From positions 434,001-498,000 of the forward strand of contig CAXXXQ010000001.1 in assembly GCA_963677355.2 (NCBI GenBank): DNA of 64,000 bases. The letters are read 5' to 3'. Shown here one piece after another: positions 1 to 7,850 of the stretch (position 1 is its first letter; every line of letters begins with the position of its first letter). The translations under genes were made by a program, and so were the position numbers. Source of the stretch: Thiomicrorhabdus sp963677355 (GTDB lineage Bacteria; Pseudomonadota; Gammaproteobacteria; Thiomicrospirales; Thiomicrospiraceae). The notes under the pieces were generated by a model. It was not told the DNA's origin. It searched no databases and saw nothing but the letters and a program-made list of their open reading frames with translations.

Positions 1-100
1 ATAGTGTTTTAAATGTCTTCTCCATTGCCATAGCGAACTTGTTATACCAAAAACTGTTAATTCAATTGGATAATTAATTATGTCTGAATCAATAGGGTCA

Positions 101-426
101 TATATGGACACGTCCCTGATTTCAAGCAATAAAATTCTGTAAGTACATTTTCAGCACTCTGTTTTGTTTGATGATTACCTTTTAACTTTGCTGTTTTGGC
201 TGGGTTAAATGCGAGTTAAGCGGTCGTATATTCGGCTCTTAAGATGTCAGACCCTCCTTGTGTTTATTGTGAGCGTCTGGCTAGCCATCATGTTATCCGT
301 ACCTTGACTCCTCATCAGACTCACGAGACCAATGTCTCAGACCCCAATTTCAGGCCCTGCCAAGGTGGGATTAACCCGTTTTACCATGAGCATCGCTTTG
401 CAAGGTAAGTTGTTTCAGTGATGCTT
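101..426 (-). ncRNA. Candidate guide (bridge/seek) RNA region of the IS
   Basis: This is the long non-coding end downstream of the transposase, where IS1111-type elements are known to encode the RNA that selects the target. It contains ATCAGACTCA at 314-323, matching the target to the right of the insertion (TCAGACTC at 1540-1547; all ten bases in the intact copy at 5321-5350). It also contains GACCCT at 250-255, the reverse complement of AGGGTC on the left flank (94-99). If the RNA is read in the transposase direction, these strings would pair with opposite target strands, as guides do. RNA boundaries and folding were not computed. Confidence 0.4.
103..115 (+). repeat. IS subterminal inverted repeat, left copy
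   Basis: TATGGACACGTCC lies three bases inside the inferred left edge and pairs with 1524-1536 with one mismatch. Subterminal rather than terminal repeats are typical of the IS1111 group. Confidence 0.75.
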
Positions 427-1452
427 TTAAGGCATCACTTGATATTCTTTGTTGTGTGCCATCAGTGACCACATGATTCTGGCTGTCTTATTAGCTAAAG
501 CAACAGCCGCCACTTGAATGCACTTGGCCTGCCTGAGCTTTTTAGCCCAGGCAACTTGATTATCATTTCCCTTGCTTCTGGCAATGGCGGTTAAAGCGCC
601 TTGAACTAATAGTCGCCTTAGATATCCATCGCCTCGTTTACTAATGCCTAGCAGGATGTTTTTACCGCCAGTGGAGTTTTGTTTTGGCACTAAGCCTAAC
701 CAAGCGGAAAACTGTCTGCCATTTTTAAACTCTAATGGGTCGCCTACTGAGGCGGCAATGGCAGAGGCGGTTAAAAAACCAACCCCGGGTAATTTTTGTA
801 GTTTAGAAGCTACAGGGTCAAGTTGAGCTAAGCGTTCGATCTTTTGGCTTTGATCTTGTAAACGTTGATCCATCTCTATCAGTTCTTGATAGAGTAAATA
901 AAACTGTTCACGTCCTAATGCCGATAAACCATTCTTTGCATCCTCAAGCACAAAATGCAGCTCCGCAATAAGGTTTGGAGCACCACCTTTGATGACGATA
1001 CCGAACTCAGCCAGCAAACCGCGAATCTGATTAATCAATGCCGTCTTCTGTGCCACCATTCTTTCTCTTACTCGGTGCATCATCAGGATGTCTTGTTGTT
1101 CTACACGTTTGGGCGAGACAAAACGCATCGTAGGTTGATTGGCGGCAATGACAATGGCCGTCGCATCATTAAAGTCATTTTTATTGGACATGACAAAGGG
1201 TTTTACAAAGGCGGGATTAATCAACTTAACCTCATGTCCTGCCTGTAGAATGGTTCTTGCCCAGTAATGACTGGTGCCGCAGGCTTCCATGGCAAAAGTA
1301 ACCTTTTCGTGTGTTTGAATCAGTTCTTTAAACTTCGTACGTGTTAATTGTTTACGTTGAACAGGTTTCCCCTGTTGATTGGCAAAAACCAAATGAAAGG
1401 TATGCTTTGCAATATCGACACCGACGGTAGTAATATCATTAGTCATGGGCAC
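427..1452 (-). CDS. IS110 family transposase
   Basis: A 341-residue DEDD/serine recombinase-like transposase that moves the surrounding insertion sequence, in this family with a structured guide RNA made from the element's own non-coding end. The N-terminal RuvC-like domain shows GVDIAKHTF with Asp13, Glu56 in MEACG, and Asp93/Asp96 in KNDFNDA. The C-terminal Tnp_20 domain has the LPGVGFLTAS helix-hairpin region (about 221-230) and a candidate catalytic Ser260 in KQNSTGGK. Length is normal and the frame is intact, so the element may be active. The ATG at 1452 lies 88 bp inside the right end. Confidence 0.93.
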   Translation of the reverse strand: MPMTNDITTVGVDIAKHTFHLVFANQQGKPVQRKQLTRTKFKELIQTHEKVTFAMEACGTSHYWARTILQAGHEVKLINPAFVKPFVMSNKNDFNDATAIVIAANQPTMRFVSPKRVEQQDILMMHRVRERMVAQKTALINQIRGLLAEFGIVIKGGAPNLIAELHFVLEDAKNGLSALGREQFYLLYQELIEMDQRLQDQSQKIERLAQLDPVASKLQKLPGVGFLTASAIAASVGDPLEFKNGRQFSAWLGLVPKQNSTGGKNILLGISKRGDGYLRRLLVQGALTAIARSKGNDNQVAWAKKLRQAKCIQVAAVALANKTARIMWSLMAHNKEYQVMP

Positions 1453-1523
1453 GCTCCTTGTAGAGTTGTTGGTTCACCTCAATCATACTGGCTCAATGCA
1501 ATCGTAAAGCCGTTTTGTATGAT

Positions 1524-1536
1524 GGGCGTGTCCATA
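1524..1536 (-). repeat. IS subterminal inverted repeat, right copy
   Basis: GGGCGTGTCCATA is the inverted partner of 103-115 and lies four bases inside the inferred right edge. It sits upstream of the transposase start. Confidence 0.75.
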
Positions 1537-1539
1537 CCA

Positions 1540-1645
1540 TCAGACTCGATTGATTTACCGTACTCCGATGAAAACCAAGCCATTTCGCTCAATTTTCAAA
1601 AAAAATACGTAAATATACCTCTATAATAAGGCTTTACTTCTCGAC
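1540..1645 (+). repeat. Local repeat, copy A (right part; left part 84-100)
   Basis: This copy of a roughly 115-130 bp repeat is split by the IS. Bases 84-100 joined to 1540 onward read like the intact copies at 4251-4364 and 5321-5350. Shared pieces are an AATAGG-TCAGACTC-ATTGATTTACC head, an AACCAAGCCATTT-GCTCAA middle, and a 24 bp block (1606-1629) identical to 4325-4348, followed by CTTTACTTCTCGAC. The repeat ends about 20 bp before the ATGAATGA start of the next gene, as copy B also does. Confidence 0.8.
1606..1629 (+). promoter_or_regulatory. Promoter-like block in repeat copy A
   Basis: The 24 bp are identical to 4325-4348 and contain a perfect TATAAT (1622-1627). A convincing -35 box at the right spacing is not obvious. 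The start codon of the following gene lies 41 bp downstream of the -10 hexamer. Conservation in front of two unrelated genes suggests that the repeat supplies their promoter. Confidence 0.5.
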
Positions 1646-1667
1646 GCCCAAAACAACAGTTCAAATT

Positions 1668-2864
1668 ATGAATGAGCACACCAACACCAAGAAACCCACT
1701 CACCGTAAAAATGGTCTACACATGATTATTCTATGGTGGTTATTTGGGACGATAACCTTTTTGAACCTTTCCGGTTGTCAAGAAACCGAAAAAGTTAAAT
1801 CCATTATGCATGAAGAAGTGGGTCGTTGTGATAACGAACCCGGCACCTTAATTCGTGTGGTTTCAACAGACTGGTGGACAAGAGTCGAATTTGATTTTTT
1901 AAAAACCATTTTTTGGTTTAGCTACCAACCCAAACAAGACCACTTCTGCATTCCTGATTTACCAATCGAAAAAATCAAAAACTTAACGGAACAAGAAAAA
2001 GAAAAACTCCGCATTGATTATGTTAATCGTGGTTTATTCAAAACCACACAAGATAAAATCAAAGGCACAAGCTACTACACGCCACCAAAGTCCTCCAAAT
2101 TTCTGGATTTACAAGATTTAGTCAGACGAGGTTCAGAGCTGGCGTTTTTAGAACTACATTTAGTGGATTCTTATAAAATCGCTAACTCGAATTACCCACT
2201 CAAATTTAAAGAAAGTAATCCTTATTACCAGCAGTTAAAACAATTGGCATACAGTGGCGATGCCGAAGCCATGTGTTTATACAGTAAAGTCATCCCCGCC
2301 CCTTTTAAAGGCTATGAAGATTTAACCCTCTACGAATTTCGAAAATTAAACCACGAAGGAAAAGTGCAAATGCACCAACGTCGTTGGGTGGAAGGGCCTG
2401 ATGATAAATGGGGAAGAGGACGAAAAAAAGCTGCCCAAATGGGAAGCATTGAGTGCGGTGAATACTACGCTGGGTTATCAGCACAAAATATGACCTATGA
2501 TTCCATTCCGTTATCAGAAGTCAAAAAAACCTATTTAAATGCTGCAACAAAAGGAAGCTATCCAGCAACCTCAGGCGTTGCGATCTTTTATCGCCTTGGC
2601 ATCAATGGCTTTGAAAAAAACCTCGCTAAATCAAAATGCTGGATGCAAAAATATAACCAACTGGATGTCAGTAAGCCTTTTACAAAAGACCAAGTTAATC
2701 AGATTGAACCTTTGGCAAGAAATCGGCATAAAGGCAATAACTTTGATGTTTATTGGGACTACCTGCAAACAGGAATAAAAATCCACCCAGACTTAAAAAA
2801 CTTACCTGTTTATGACCCCAATAACTATTGTGAAGAAATAAAAGGAGCTGTTCATGAACAATAA
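1668..2864 (+). CDS. Putative lipoprotein with Sel1-like C-terminus
   Basis: A 398-residue protein I cannot assign to a named gene. A basic N-terminus and hydrophobic stretch (about 19-33) end in a lipobox, LSGC, with Cys37, so it is probably a lipoprotein in the periplasm or outer membrane. Residues about 250-340 contain helical repeats of the kind AA-x-G-x-x-x-C and A-T-K-G, which look like Sel1/TPR-type repeats, usually a protein-binding scaffold. The gene follows repeat copy A directly and probably takes its promoter from it. It overlaps a short decayed reading frame downstream. It is AT-rich compared with the core genes around it, as expected for acquired DNA. A role as an immunity or partner protein is possible but not shown. 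Confidence 0.7.
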   Translation: MNEHTNTKKPTHRKNGLHMIILWWLFGTITFLNLSGCQETEKVKSIMHEEVGRCDNEPGTLIRVVSTDWWTRVEFDFLKTIFWFSYQPKQDHFCIPDLPIEKIKNLTEQEKEKLRIDYVNRGLFKTTQDKIKGTSYYTPPKSSKFLDLQDLVRRGSELAFLELHLVDSYKIANSNYPLKFKESNPYYQQLKQLAYSGDAEAMCLYSKVIPAPFKGYEDLTLYEFRKLNHEGKVQMHQRRWVEGPDDKWGRGRKKAAQMGSIECGEYYAGLSAQNMTYDSIPLSEVKKTYLNAATKGSYPATSGVAIFYRLGINGFEKNLAKSKCWMQKYNQLDVSKPFTKDQVNQIEPLARNRHKGNNFDVYWDYLQTGIKIHPDLKNLPVYDPNNYCEEIKGAVHEQ

Positions 2865-3030
2865 CAACCTAACTAATTGGCAACAACAGCTCCAACATTT
2901 AAAAGAGCCAAAGCACAACTTATTTAAAAAACTTGTCTAAGAAAAATATCTTGCCGTGAAAGAATAACTAAATGGCACAAGCTCACTACCATCCAGTGAA
3001 ATAAAAGCTACCCTATTAATTGAAACCTAA
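2854..3030 (+). pseudogene. Decayed gene remnant after the lipoprotein
   Basis: An ATG at 2854 has a strong ribosome-binding site (AAAGGAG at 2841-2847) and overlaps the end of the previous gene, as the second gene of an operon would. The frame gives only 28 residues before a stop at 2938-2940. After two in-frame stops the same frame stays open with coding-like composition (for example NGTSSLPSSEIKATLLIE) up to 3030. It looks like the head of a degraded gene. The alternative is a genuine 28-residue peptide. Confidence 0.4.
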
Positions 3031-3034
3031 TTTT

Positions 3035-4216
3035 ATGAAAATGCAAAAAAATAATGATGTTGAGTTTGATCTAAAAATAATTAATGGGCGTGCTCAAACA
3101 ACAATCACGTTATTAAACGATGACTATTTAAATAAAAGGGCACACTTACAAGTTATTTCCAAACGAACCCAAAAACAACATGAATCTATGCTAGATGCAT
3201 TATGGTCAGCTATTAAGACCAGTTCCTTGCCCGTTTTGAGTACACCAATCCCTAATTTAGAAAAAATCACACGCATCGATGGCATGTATCCAAACACGAT
3301 TCCATTTGATTTTGAAAGCTCCCGATTCAAAGTCGAAACTGTATTTGAACTCAAAGTTTATACAGATGACCAAGAAAAGATTATTTCAAAAGCCCCGCTA
3401 AAATCTTTTGTCGTCAAAAGTAACTATCCTTTAGAGCGAAGTACACTTAAGAGAAAATCACCACTCACTCCCAAAGATAAATATATCCTAACAAAGAGTT
3501 TAGCCTCAGTTAGTAAGCGAGACAGGTTTAAAGCTTATTTCTTTATTTCATTAGCCATCATTTCATTTATCTCCTTAAACATCCTAGGCATCCATGATTA
3601 TTTTGCTTCGGGCAGCGATAACTGGCTACTGCCTGATCGCGATCCTAGTTACCATAGTCGGCGTAATATAGATCCAGCTATTCTAGTAATCATAATGAGT
3701 TTTATAATGGCTACGGCCTTCTATCAATCTGCAAAAATTGCACTCAAAAACTACATTAAACCATTCAACATCGAGTGGCCAAGCACCATTAACAAAAACA
3801 CTCAACTTTCCTTAAGCCAAATCGTTAAAGGAAAAGTCCGGTTGAACTTATCCCATCTGACATTGAGAGTTGTCAGCGGCAACTTTGAACATTACAAAAT
3901 TGCAACGTCCCACTACAACTACAATAAAACAAAGGAAAAAGAACCAAATAACGAACGGATACTTTTTGAAAAAGAACTTATTGATCTAAAAAAAGGTACA
4001 AATTTAAATGATTATCTTGATGAAAACGATATTGCTAATATGGATTCAATGTTTTCTTCAAGCATCCCAACTTTTATGTTTGATAAAAACCATGGCATCA
4101 CTTCTGAGCTGTTCGTACAAATCATCCACCCGGAACTCATCGACCACCAAATATCGGCGCCAAAAAACATCTTAAAAACCTCTGACTTTTCCGTTTACCC
4201 TCAAAATAATGAGTAA
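3035..4216 (+). CDS. Unknown two-helix membrane protein
   Basis: About 393 residues, not recognised. Two hydrophobic segments, at about 168-188 and 214-234, probably cross the inner membrane. A basic linker (TLKRKS, SKRDRF) precedes the first, which suggests large N- and C-terminal soluble parts on the same, probably cytoplasmic, side. The ATG at 3035 is preferred, since the frame stays open only a few codons further, to a TTG at 3020, and neither site has a clear ribosome-binding sequence. It sits between a decayed gene and repeat copy B in the AT-rich accessory patch, so it is probably recently acquired. No enzyme motif was seen. Confidence 0.65.
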   Translation: MKMQKNNDVEFDLKIINGRAQTTITLLNDDYLNKRAHLQVISKRTQKQHESMLDALWSAIKTSSLPVLSTPIPNLEKITRIDGMYPNTIPFDFESSRFKVETVFELKVYTDDQEKIISKAPLKSFVVKSNYPLERSTLKRKSPLTPKDKYILTKSLASVSKRDRFKAYFFISLAIISFISLNILGIHDYFASGSDNWLLPDRDPSYHSRRNIDPAILVIIMSFIMATAFYQSAKIALKNYIKPFNIEWPSTINKNTQLSLSQIVKGKVRLNLSHLTLRVVSGNFEHYKIATSHYNYNKTKEKEPNNERILFEKELIDLKKGTNLNDYLDENDIANMDSMFSSSIPTFMFDKNHGITSELFVQIIHPELIDHQISAPKNILKTSDFSVYPQNNE

Positions 4217-4250
4217 TATTCTGCCGTTAAATTATTTACTATTAATAGGG

Positions 4251-4364
4251 TTATTAATAGGAGCCGACTTGATTTACCTTACCCCTATACAACCCAAGCC
4301 ATTTTGCTCAACTTTTCACAAAACTACGTAAATATACCTCTATAATAAAACTTTACTTCTCGAC
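4251..4364 (+). repeat. Local repeat, copy B
   Basis: A full-length copy in the gap between two unknown genes. It has the head (AATAGGAGCCGACTTGATTT), the AACCCAAGCCATTTTGCTCAA middle part and the 24 bp block at 4325-4348 identical to copy A, then CTTTACTTCTCGAC. Like copy A it is followed after about 20 bp by a gene starting ATGAATGA. Confidence 0.8.
4325..4348 (+). promoter_or_regulatory. Promoter-like block in repeat copy B
   Basis: Identical over 24 bp to 1606-1629, with TATAAT at 4341-4346. It lies 39 bp before the ATG at 4385. Function is inferred from conservation and position. Confidence 0.5.
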
Positions 4365-4384
4365 TTCGAAAACTGTATTTTGAT

Positions 4385-5293
4385 ATGAATGATCAAAAAC
4401 TAATGAGACCGTTCAGTGCCGTCTACTTATTAAAGAATAAAAGAATGATGAATCAAACAGTAAAACAACCCAATTCAACTCTGACTTCATTTTTTCTTGC
4501 TCCCCTATTATTTCTAATTCTTTCGGGGCTAACAACAATGAATACAGCAATGGCAGAAACACCAGACCAACAAAATATTACCGTAGAAATGATTGAAAGC
4601 TATCTTGATCAAGCATTCGAAAACGACCCGAGTGAAACACTGGTCCGTTATGAAGAAAAAGAGTTAAACGCAGCTTGGATAACAAGCAATTTCGTAAACG
4701 AACCAACACAAAAAGCCTTTACCCAGCAGTTCTCTGACAATATTGATTTTTACAAAGGATTGACAGGCCTAAACATTATTAACATTAATAATAAAGGAGA
4801 TAATGCAAGTTTCATTATGGTACTGCATGAAGGGAACACTACAGACATCACAAGCCACAAAAGATTCAGCCGTTATTTTTATTACATGCACAAAACAAAA
4901 GAAGCGCGTCAAAAAGCCATTGACGAAGACCGAACTGAAAATCCAATGAGTGTACTAAAAGTATTTACACGAAATCCTGAAAGAACCATAAACTTAGTCA
5001 TATCGATAATCAATTCAAAACATAAAAATGTTAAATCAACGAAAGGGGCCTCAAGTATTACAGGGCAAATAAATGGACTTTTTTTCAGGGCTTTTACCAG
5101 AGTTAAAAATTTAATCAATTTACCCAGCATTGAATCCATTCCAAGGCAATTCGAAGAGCCACAACCGATGGACATTGCCTATATTAAAAGCCTGTACGAC
5201 CCGCAACTGAAAGCCGGTATGACCTATAAAGAAGCCAAACCGATTCTAATGAAGTTAATGCAACAAAACCTAACGGCACAAAACACACTTTAA
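4385..5293 (+). CDS. Unknown secreted protein
   Basis: A 302-residue protein with no recognised family. A hydrophobic stretch at about 34-49 followed by AMA and ETPD is a good signal peptide with cleavage near residue 57, so the mature protein is probably periplasmic. The N-region is long if translation starts at 4385; an internal ATG pair at 4445 would give a normal 14-residue N-region. I keep 4385 because repeat copies A and B are both followed by ATGAATGA at the same distance. The mature part is charged, without Cys pairs or clear catalytic motifs. Confidence 0.6.
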   Translation: MNDQKLMRPFSAVYLLKNKRMMNQTVKQPNSTLTSFFLAPLLFLILSGLTTMNTAMAETPDQQNITVEMIESYLDQAFENDPSETLVRYEEKELNAAWITSNFVNEPTQKAFTQQFSDNIDFYKGLTGLNIININNKGDNASFIMVLHEGNTTDITSHKRFSRYFYYMHKTKEARQKAIDEDRTENPMSVLKVFTRNPERTINLVISIINSKHKNVKSTKGASSITGQINGLFFRAFTRVKNLINLPSIESIPRQFEEPQPMDIAYIKSLYDPQLKAGMTYKEAKPILMKLMQQNLTAQNTL

Positions 5294-5320
5294 TAAAGGT
5301 ATTTCACTATCAATATGGTT

Positions 5321-5350
5321 ATCAATAGGATCAGACTCAATTGATTTACC
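5321..5350 (+). repeat. Local repeat, copy C (head only)
   Basis: Thirty bases match the head of copy A with two differences and are uninterrupted. They show what the IS target looked like before insertion. The promoter-like tail of copies A and B is missing here. The rest of the gap to 5560 shows only a tandem CACCGATATG (5515-5534). Confidence 0.75.
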
Positions 5351-5560
5351 AGCGAACCTTTCACTCTCTGGCATGCCATGGACATGCTACTTGTTATTGG
5401 CGGCGTCTCTTTTTTAAGTTATAAACCCAAACCCTAACTTGCTACCTGACAAAAGATAAGGGTTTGTACTTATCTCAAGCTAAATCATGGTAAAGTGCTC
5501 TCTACCGGGAAATACACCGATATGCACCGATATGCTTAGCCAATATCTTTAGGAGTAGAA

Positions 5561-6019
5561 ATGAATCTTATCAAAGCACTATTCATTGTTGTGGGCTTGG
5601 GAATATGCTCAACCGCTTACGCGGATAAAGCAGCCGAAAACGAGGCTGAAAAACTGATGAACATCATCGGCATGGAACAGGCGATGGACCGTTCTATGAC
5701 GGCTATGTTGAATATGCAGTTGCAGCAGAATCCGGCCTTGGCACCCTATAAAGATATCATGATGAAATTTTTCCAAAAACATATCAGTTACCAAAGCCTT
5801 AAACCCGATCTTAAGAAAATCTATTCGCAAAACTTTACCGCTATGGAACTCAAAGAGATCAACGCATTCTATGCGACTAAAGCGGGACAAAAAGCGATTT
5901 CCAAAATGCCGATGTTAATGGCACAAGGGGCTCAACTTGGTGCGCAACGCGTCAGAGACAATATTGAAGAACTTAAAACGATGATTAATGAAGAAGCCAA
6001 GCGCCGACAGCAAAAATAG
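5561..6019 (+). CDS. DUF2059 domain periplasmic protein
   Basis: A 152-residue protein with a signal peptide (hydrophobic 5-18, cleavage after TAYA near residue 21). The rest is helical, with the DUF2059 pattern: an aligned MNIIGMEQAMD segment, then LKKIYSQNFTAMELKEINAFYATKAG, where the F-T-x-x-E-L and F-Y-x-T-x-x-G-x-K positions are typical. The family is periplasmic and its biochemical role is unknown. A TAGGAG ribosome-binding site precedes the ATG. It may be co-transcribed with the HhH gene 28 bp downstream. Confidence 0.88.
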   Translation: MNLIKALFIVVGLGICSTAYADKAAENEAEKLMNIIGMEQAMDRSMTAMLNMQLQQNPALAPYKDIMMKFFQKHISYQSLKPDLKKIYSQNFTAMELKEINAFYATKAGQKAISKMPMLMAQGAQLGAQRVRDNIEELKTMINEEAKRRQQK

Positions 6020-6047
6020 TCAACGTTAAGCCGTAAAGATTACCTAA

Positions 6048-6335
6048 ATGAAAAATCCGGATCGCAACACCGTATCACGCTTGGATGCACTGCCGAATAT
6101 CGGCAAAGCGGTTTCCGCCGACCTGAATTTGCTTGGCATTGACCATCCCAAACAGCTGATCGGCAGCGATCCGTTCAAACTGTATGAAGATCTGTGTGTC
6201 ATCACCGGACAGAGACAAGATCCTTGCCTACTGGACGTTTTCATCTCCGCTGTCGATTTTATGAATGGCGGCGATCCTCAGCCTTGGTGGGCCTTTAGCG
6301 AACAACGCAAAAAAGCCTTGATAAACTCCAAATAG
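6048..6335 (+). CDS. Helix-hairpin-helix protein (Cdd1 family)
   Basis: A 95-residue protein with an N-terminal helix-hairpin-helix (LDALPNIGKAVSADLNLLGI, residues about 8-27), a fold for non-specific DNA contact. It is followed by the LYEDLCVITGQRQDPCLLDVF segment of the 'pathogenicity locus' / Cdd1 family (PF11731 by recall). Full length for the family. The function is not established. The second half ends with the common PWWAFSEQRK motif. Confidence 0.85.
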   Translation: MKNPDRNTVSRLDALPNIGKAVSADLNLLGIDHPKQLIGSDPFKLYEDLCVITGQRQDPCLLDVFISAVDFMNGGDPQPWWAFSEQRKKALINSK

Positions 6336-6380
6336 AACGAAATAGTGTGATTTCAGGAATTTAAAAGGGGTTATAAAGTT

Positions 6381-7661
6381 CTATTCCGTGCCGTTTAACG
6401 GCTCACAATGTTCGGCATCGGCAACGGTCACTTGATTACGGCCGTTGTTTTTAGAAGTGTACAGAGCCTGATCAGCTCGATGAATCAAGGCGGCATTGTT
6501 CTCACCGTCTTGGATACAAGCGATTCCCGAACTCTGAGTAATCTTACCGACCTCGGTAAAATATTGTTCCTGCACACACAGCCGGAATTGTTCGGCACGC
6601 TCAAACGCTTGTTGACTGTCCGAATCGTTCAAGACGACGATAAATTCCTCGCCGCCCCAACGGCCGACAGGCGATCCGTCAAATTCCACCTTCAGCAATT
6701 CGGCAAACTCTTTCAGCACTTGGTCTCCTACCGTATGACCATAAGTATCATTGATCTTTTTGAATGAATCCAAATCGATCAATAGCACACAATAGTGATT
6801 GCCGTTATTGACGAACTGTCTATGCAAATCACGCAGTACCTGCTCAACTTTAAGGCGATTGCAAAGCTGCGTCAAAGAGTCGGTTGTGGAAAGCTCTTCC
6901 AGCATAGTGTTGCGCTCAATCAAATACTCTTGTGTTTTCGTCAACTGGCGGGTTCTCACCTGCACTTTCTGTTCCAGTGATTGATTATTTTTTTGCAAAA
7001 AAGTGTTAATACGTTTGAAACGCCGAGCCAAAATCAATGTAAAAAAGCTAATCAGCAAGACCAAGCCGGCGGCAAGTATGATAATCGTTTGAATGAGCGT
7101 ATCGGTGGTCTGTTTGGCATGTTGAATCGATTTCTGTACTTCATTAGCTTGGTAGAGCGAAAATTCGGTGACTTTTTGATTAAAACGATCCAATGCCTCA
7201 AAGGATTGAGTGAGAAATATTTTCTTGGCTTCGCCTGCTCCGTCGTTAACGGCTAACTTGGCGATGTAATCTTGGACCGGGCCGATTGAACTGGCCATAT
7301 CCTGAATCTCTTGTAGCAACTCTCTTTCATATTCATTGCGGGCCAACAATGTCAATTGATCACGATGTTCGGCATAGTTTTTCTCATCGCCGTAAAACCT
7401 CATCAAAGTCTCATCCTTTATAAACTCGTCCTCTTCCAGAATAAGACGCCCTAAGGCCACGGTTCTTAATTGACCGGCAATATTCATATTCATCAAATGA
7501 TGCTGTTTGCGATACTGAGCATCAATTGCATTGGCGGAATCATCCAAACTTTGGCTGCTGATTTTAATCGCACTGATAACCAAAATGCTCAGAAGTGTAA
7601 TCGTCAGCAATAAGGTGACGGATAAGATAAAACCGCTTGATTTTAAAGAGGAAGATTTCAT
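6381..7661 (-). CDS. Membrane diguanylate cyclase (GGDEF)
   Basis: A 426-residue sensor that makes c-di-GMP from two GTP. It has a transmembrane helix at about 12-33, a periplasmic helical sensor region to about 190 and a second helix at about 191-213. A short coiled linker (NNQSLEQKVQVRTRQL) leads to a C-terminal GGDEF domain from about 260. The active site GGEEF (in GRWGGEEF) is intact, as are LTQLCNR and DLDSFKKINDTYGH. I see no RxxD inhibitory site at the usual spacing, so product inhibition may be weak. It is a single gene with its own promoter region. Confidence 0.93.
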   Translation of the reverse strand: MKSSSLKSSGFILSVTLLLTITLLSILVISAIKISSQSLDDSANAIDAQYRKQHHLMNMNIAGQLRTVALGRLILEEDEFIKDETLMRFYGDEKNYAEHRDQLTLLARNEYERELLQEIQDMASSIGPVQDYIAKLAVNDGAGEAKKIFLTQSFEALDRFNQKVTEFSLYQANEVQKSIQHAKQTTDTLIQTIIILAAGLVLLISFFTLILARRFKRINTFLQKNNQSLEQKVQVRTRQLTKTQEYLIERNTMLEELSTTDSLTQLCNRLKVEQVLRDLHRQFVNNGNHYCVLLIDLDSFKKINDTYGHTVGDQVLKEFAELLKVEFDGSPVGRWGGEEFIVVLNDSDSQQAFERAEQFRLCVQEQYFTEVGKITQSSGIACIQDGENNAALIHRADQALYTSKNNGRNQVTVADAEHCEPLNGTE

Positions 7662-7850
7662 TTATATCGATTAAAGGCTCAAACACAGGCAAGCTGAAAA
7701 ACTTAACAAGCCTTAGAAAAAGTGTCAACTAAAAATAGCTTATTGATGAGTTATTACTACTTATTCAATGACGTAGATGAATTTTAGCATAAAGAAACCT
7801 GTTCTTACCCGGCAAACAGACAGGATTTCAGAAAACGGATAACCGAAGCA

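Larger units (their letters stand above)
101..1539 (-). mobile_element. IS110-family (IS1111-type) insertion sequence
   Basis: The element holds one DEDD transposase gene and ends in short subterminal inverted repeats (103-115 and 1524-1536; TATGGACACGTCC on the left, its near complement on the right). About 326 bp are non-coding downstream of the transposase and only about 87 bp upstream, which fits the IS1111 branch of IS110. The outer limits come from the interrupted repeat: joining base 100 to base 1540 rebuilds a sequence like the intact copy at 5321-5350. A TCA is present at both junctions (98-100 and 1540-1542), so the exact edge is uncertain by up to three bases. There is no ordinary target duplication, as expected for this family. 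Confidence 0.85.

Noticed and set aside
244..408. 54-residue frame on the plus strand in the IS non-coding end, with a CxxC motif (CVYC)
   Set aside because: It has no ribosome-binding site, runs opposite to the transposase and covers the region expected to make the guide RNA, including the target-like strings. Probably a chance frame.
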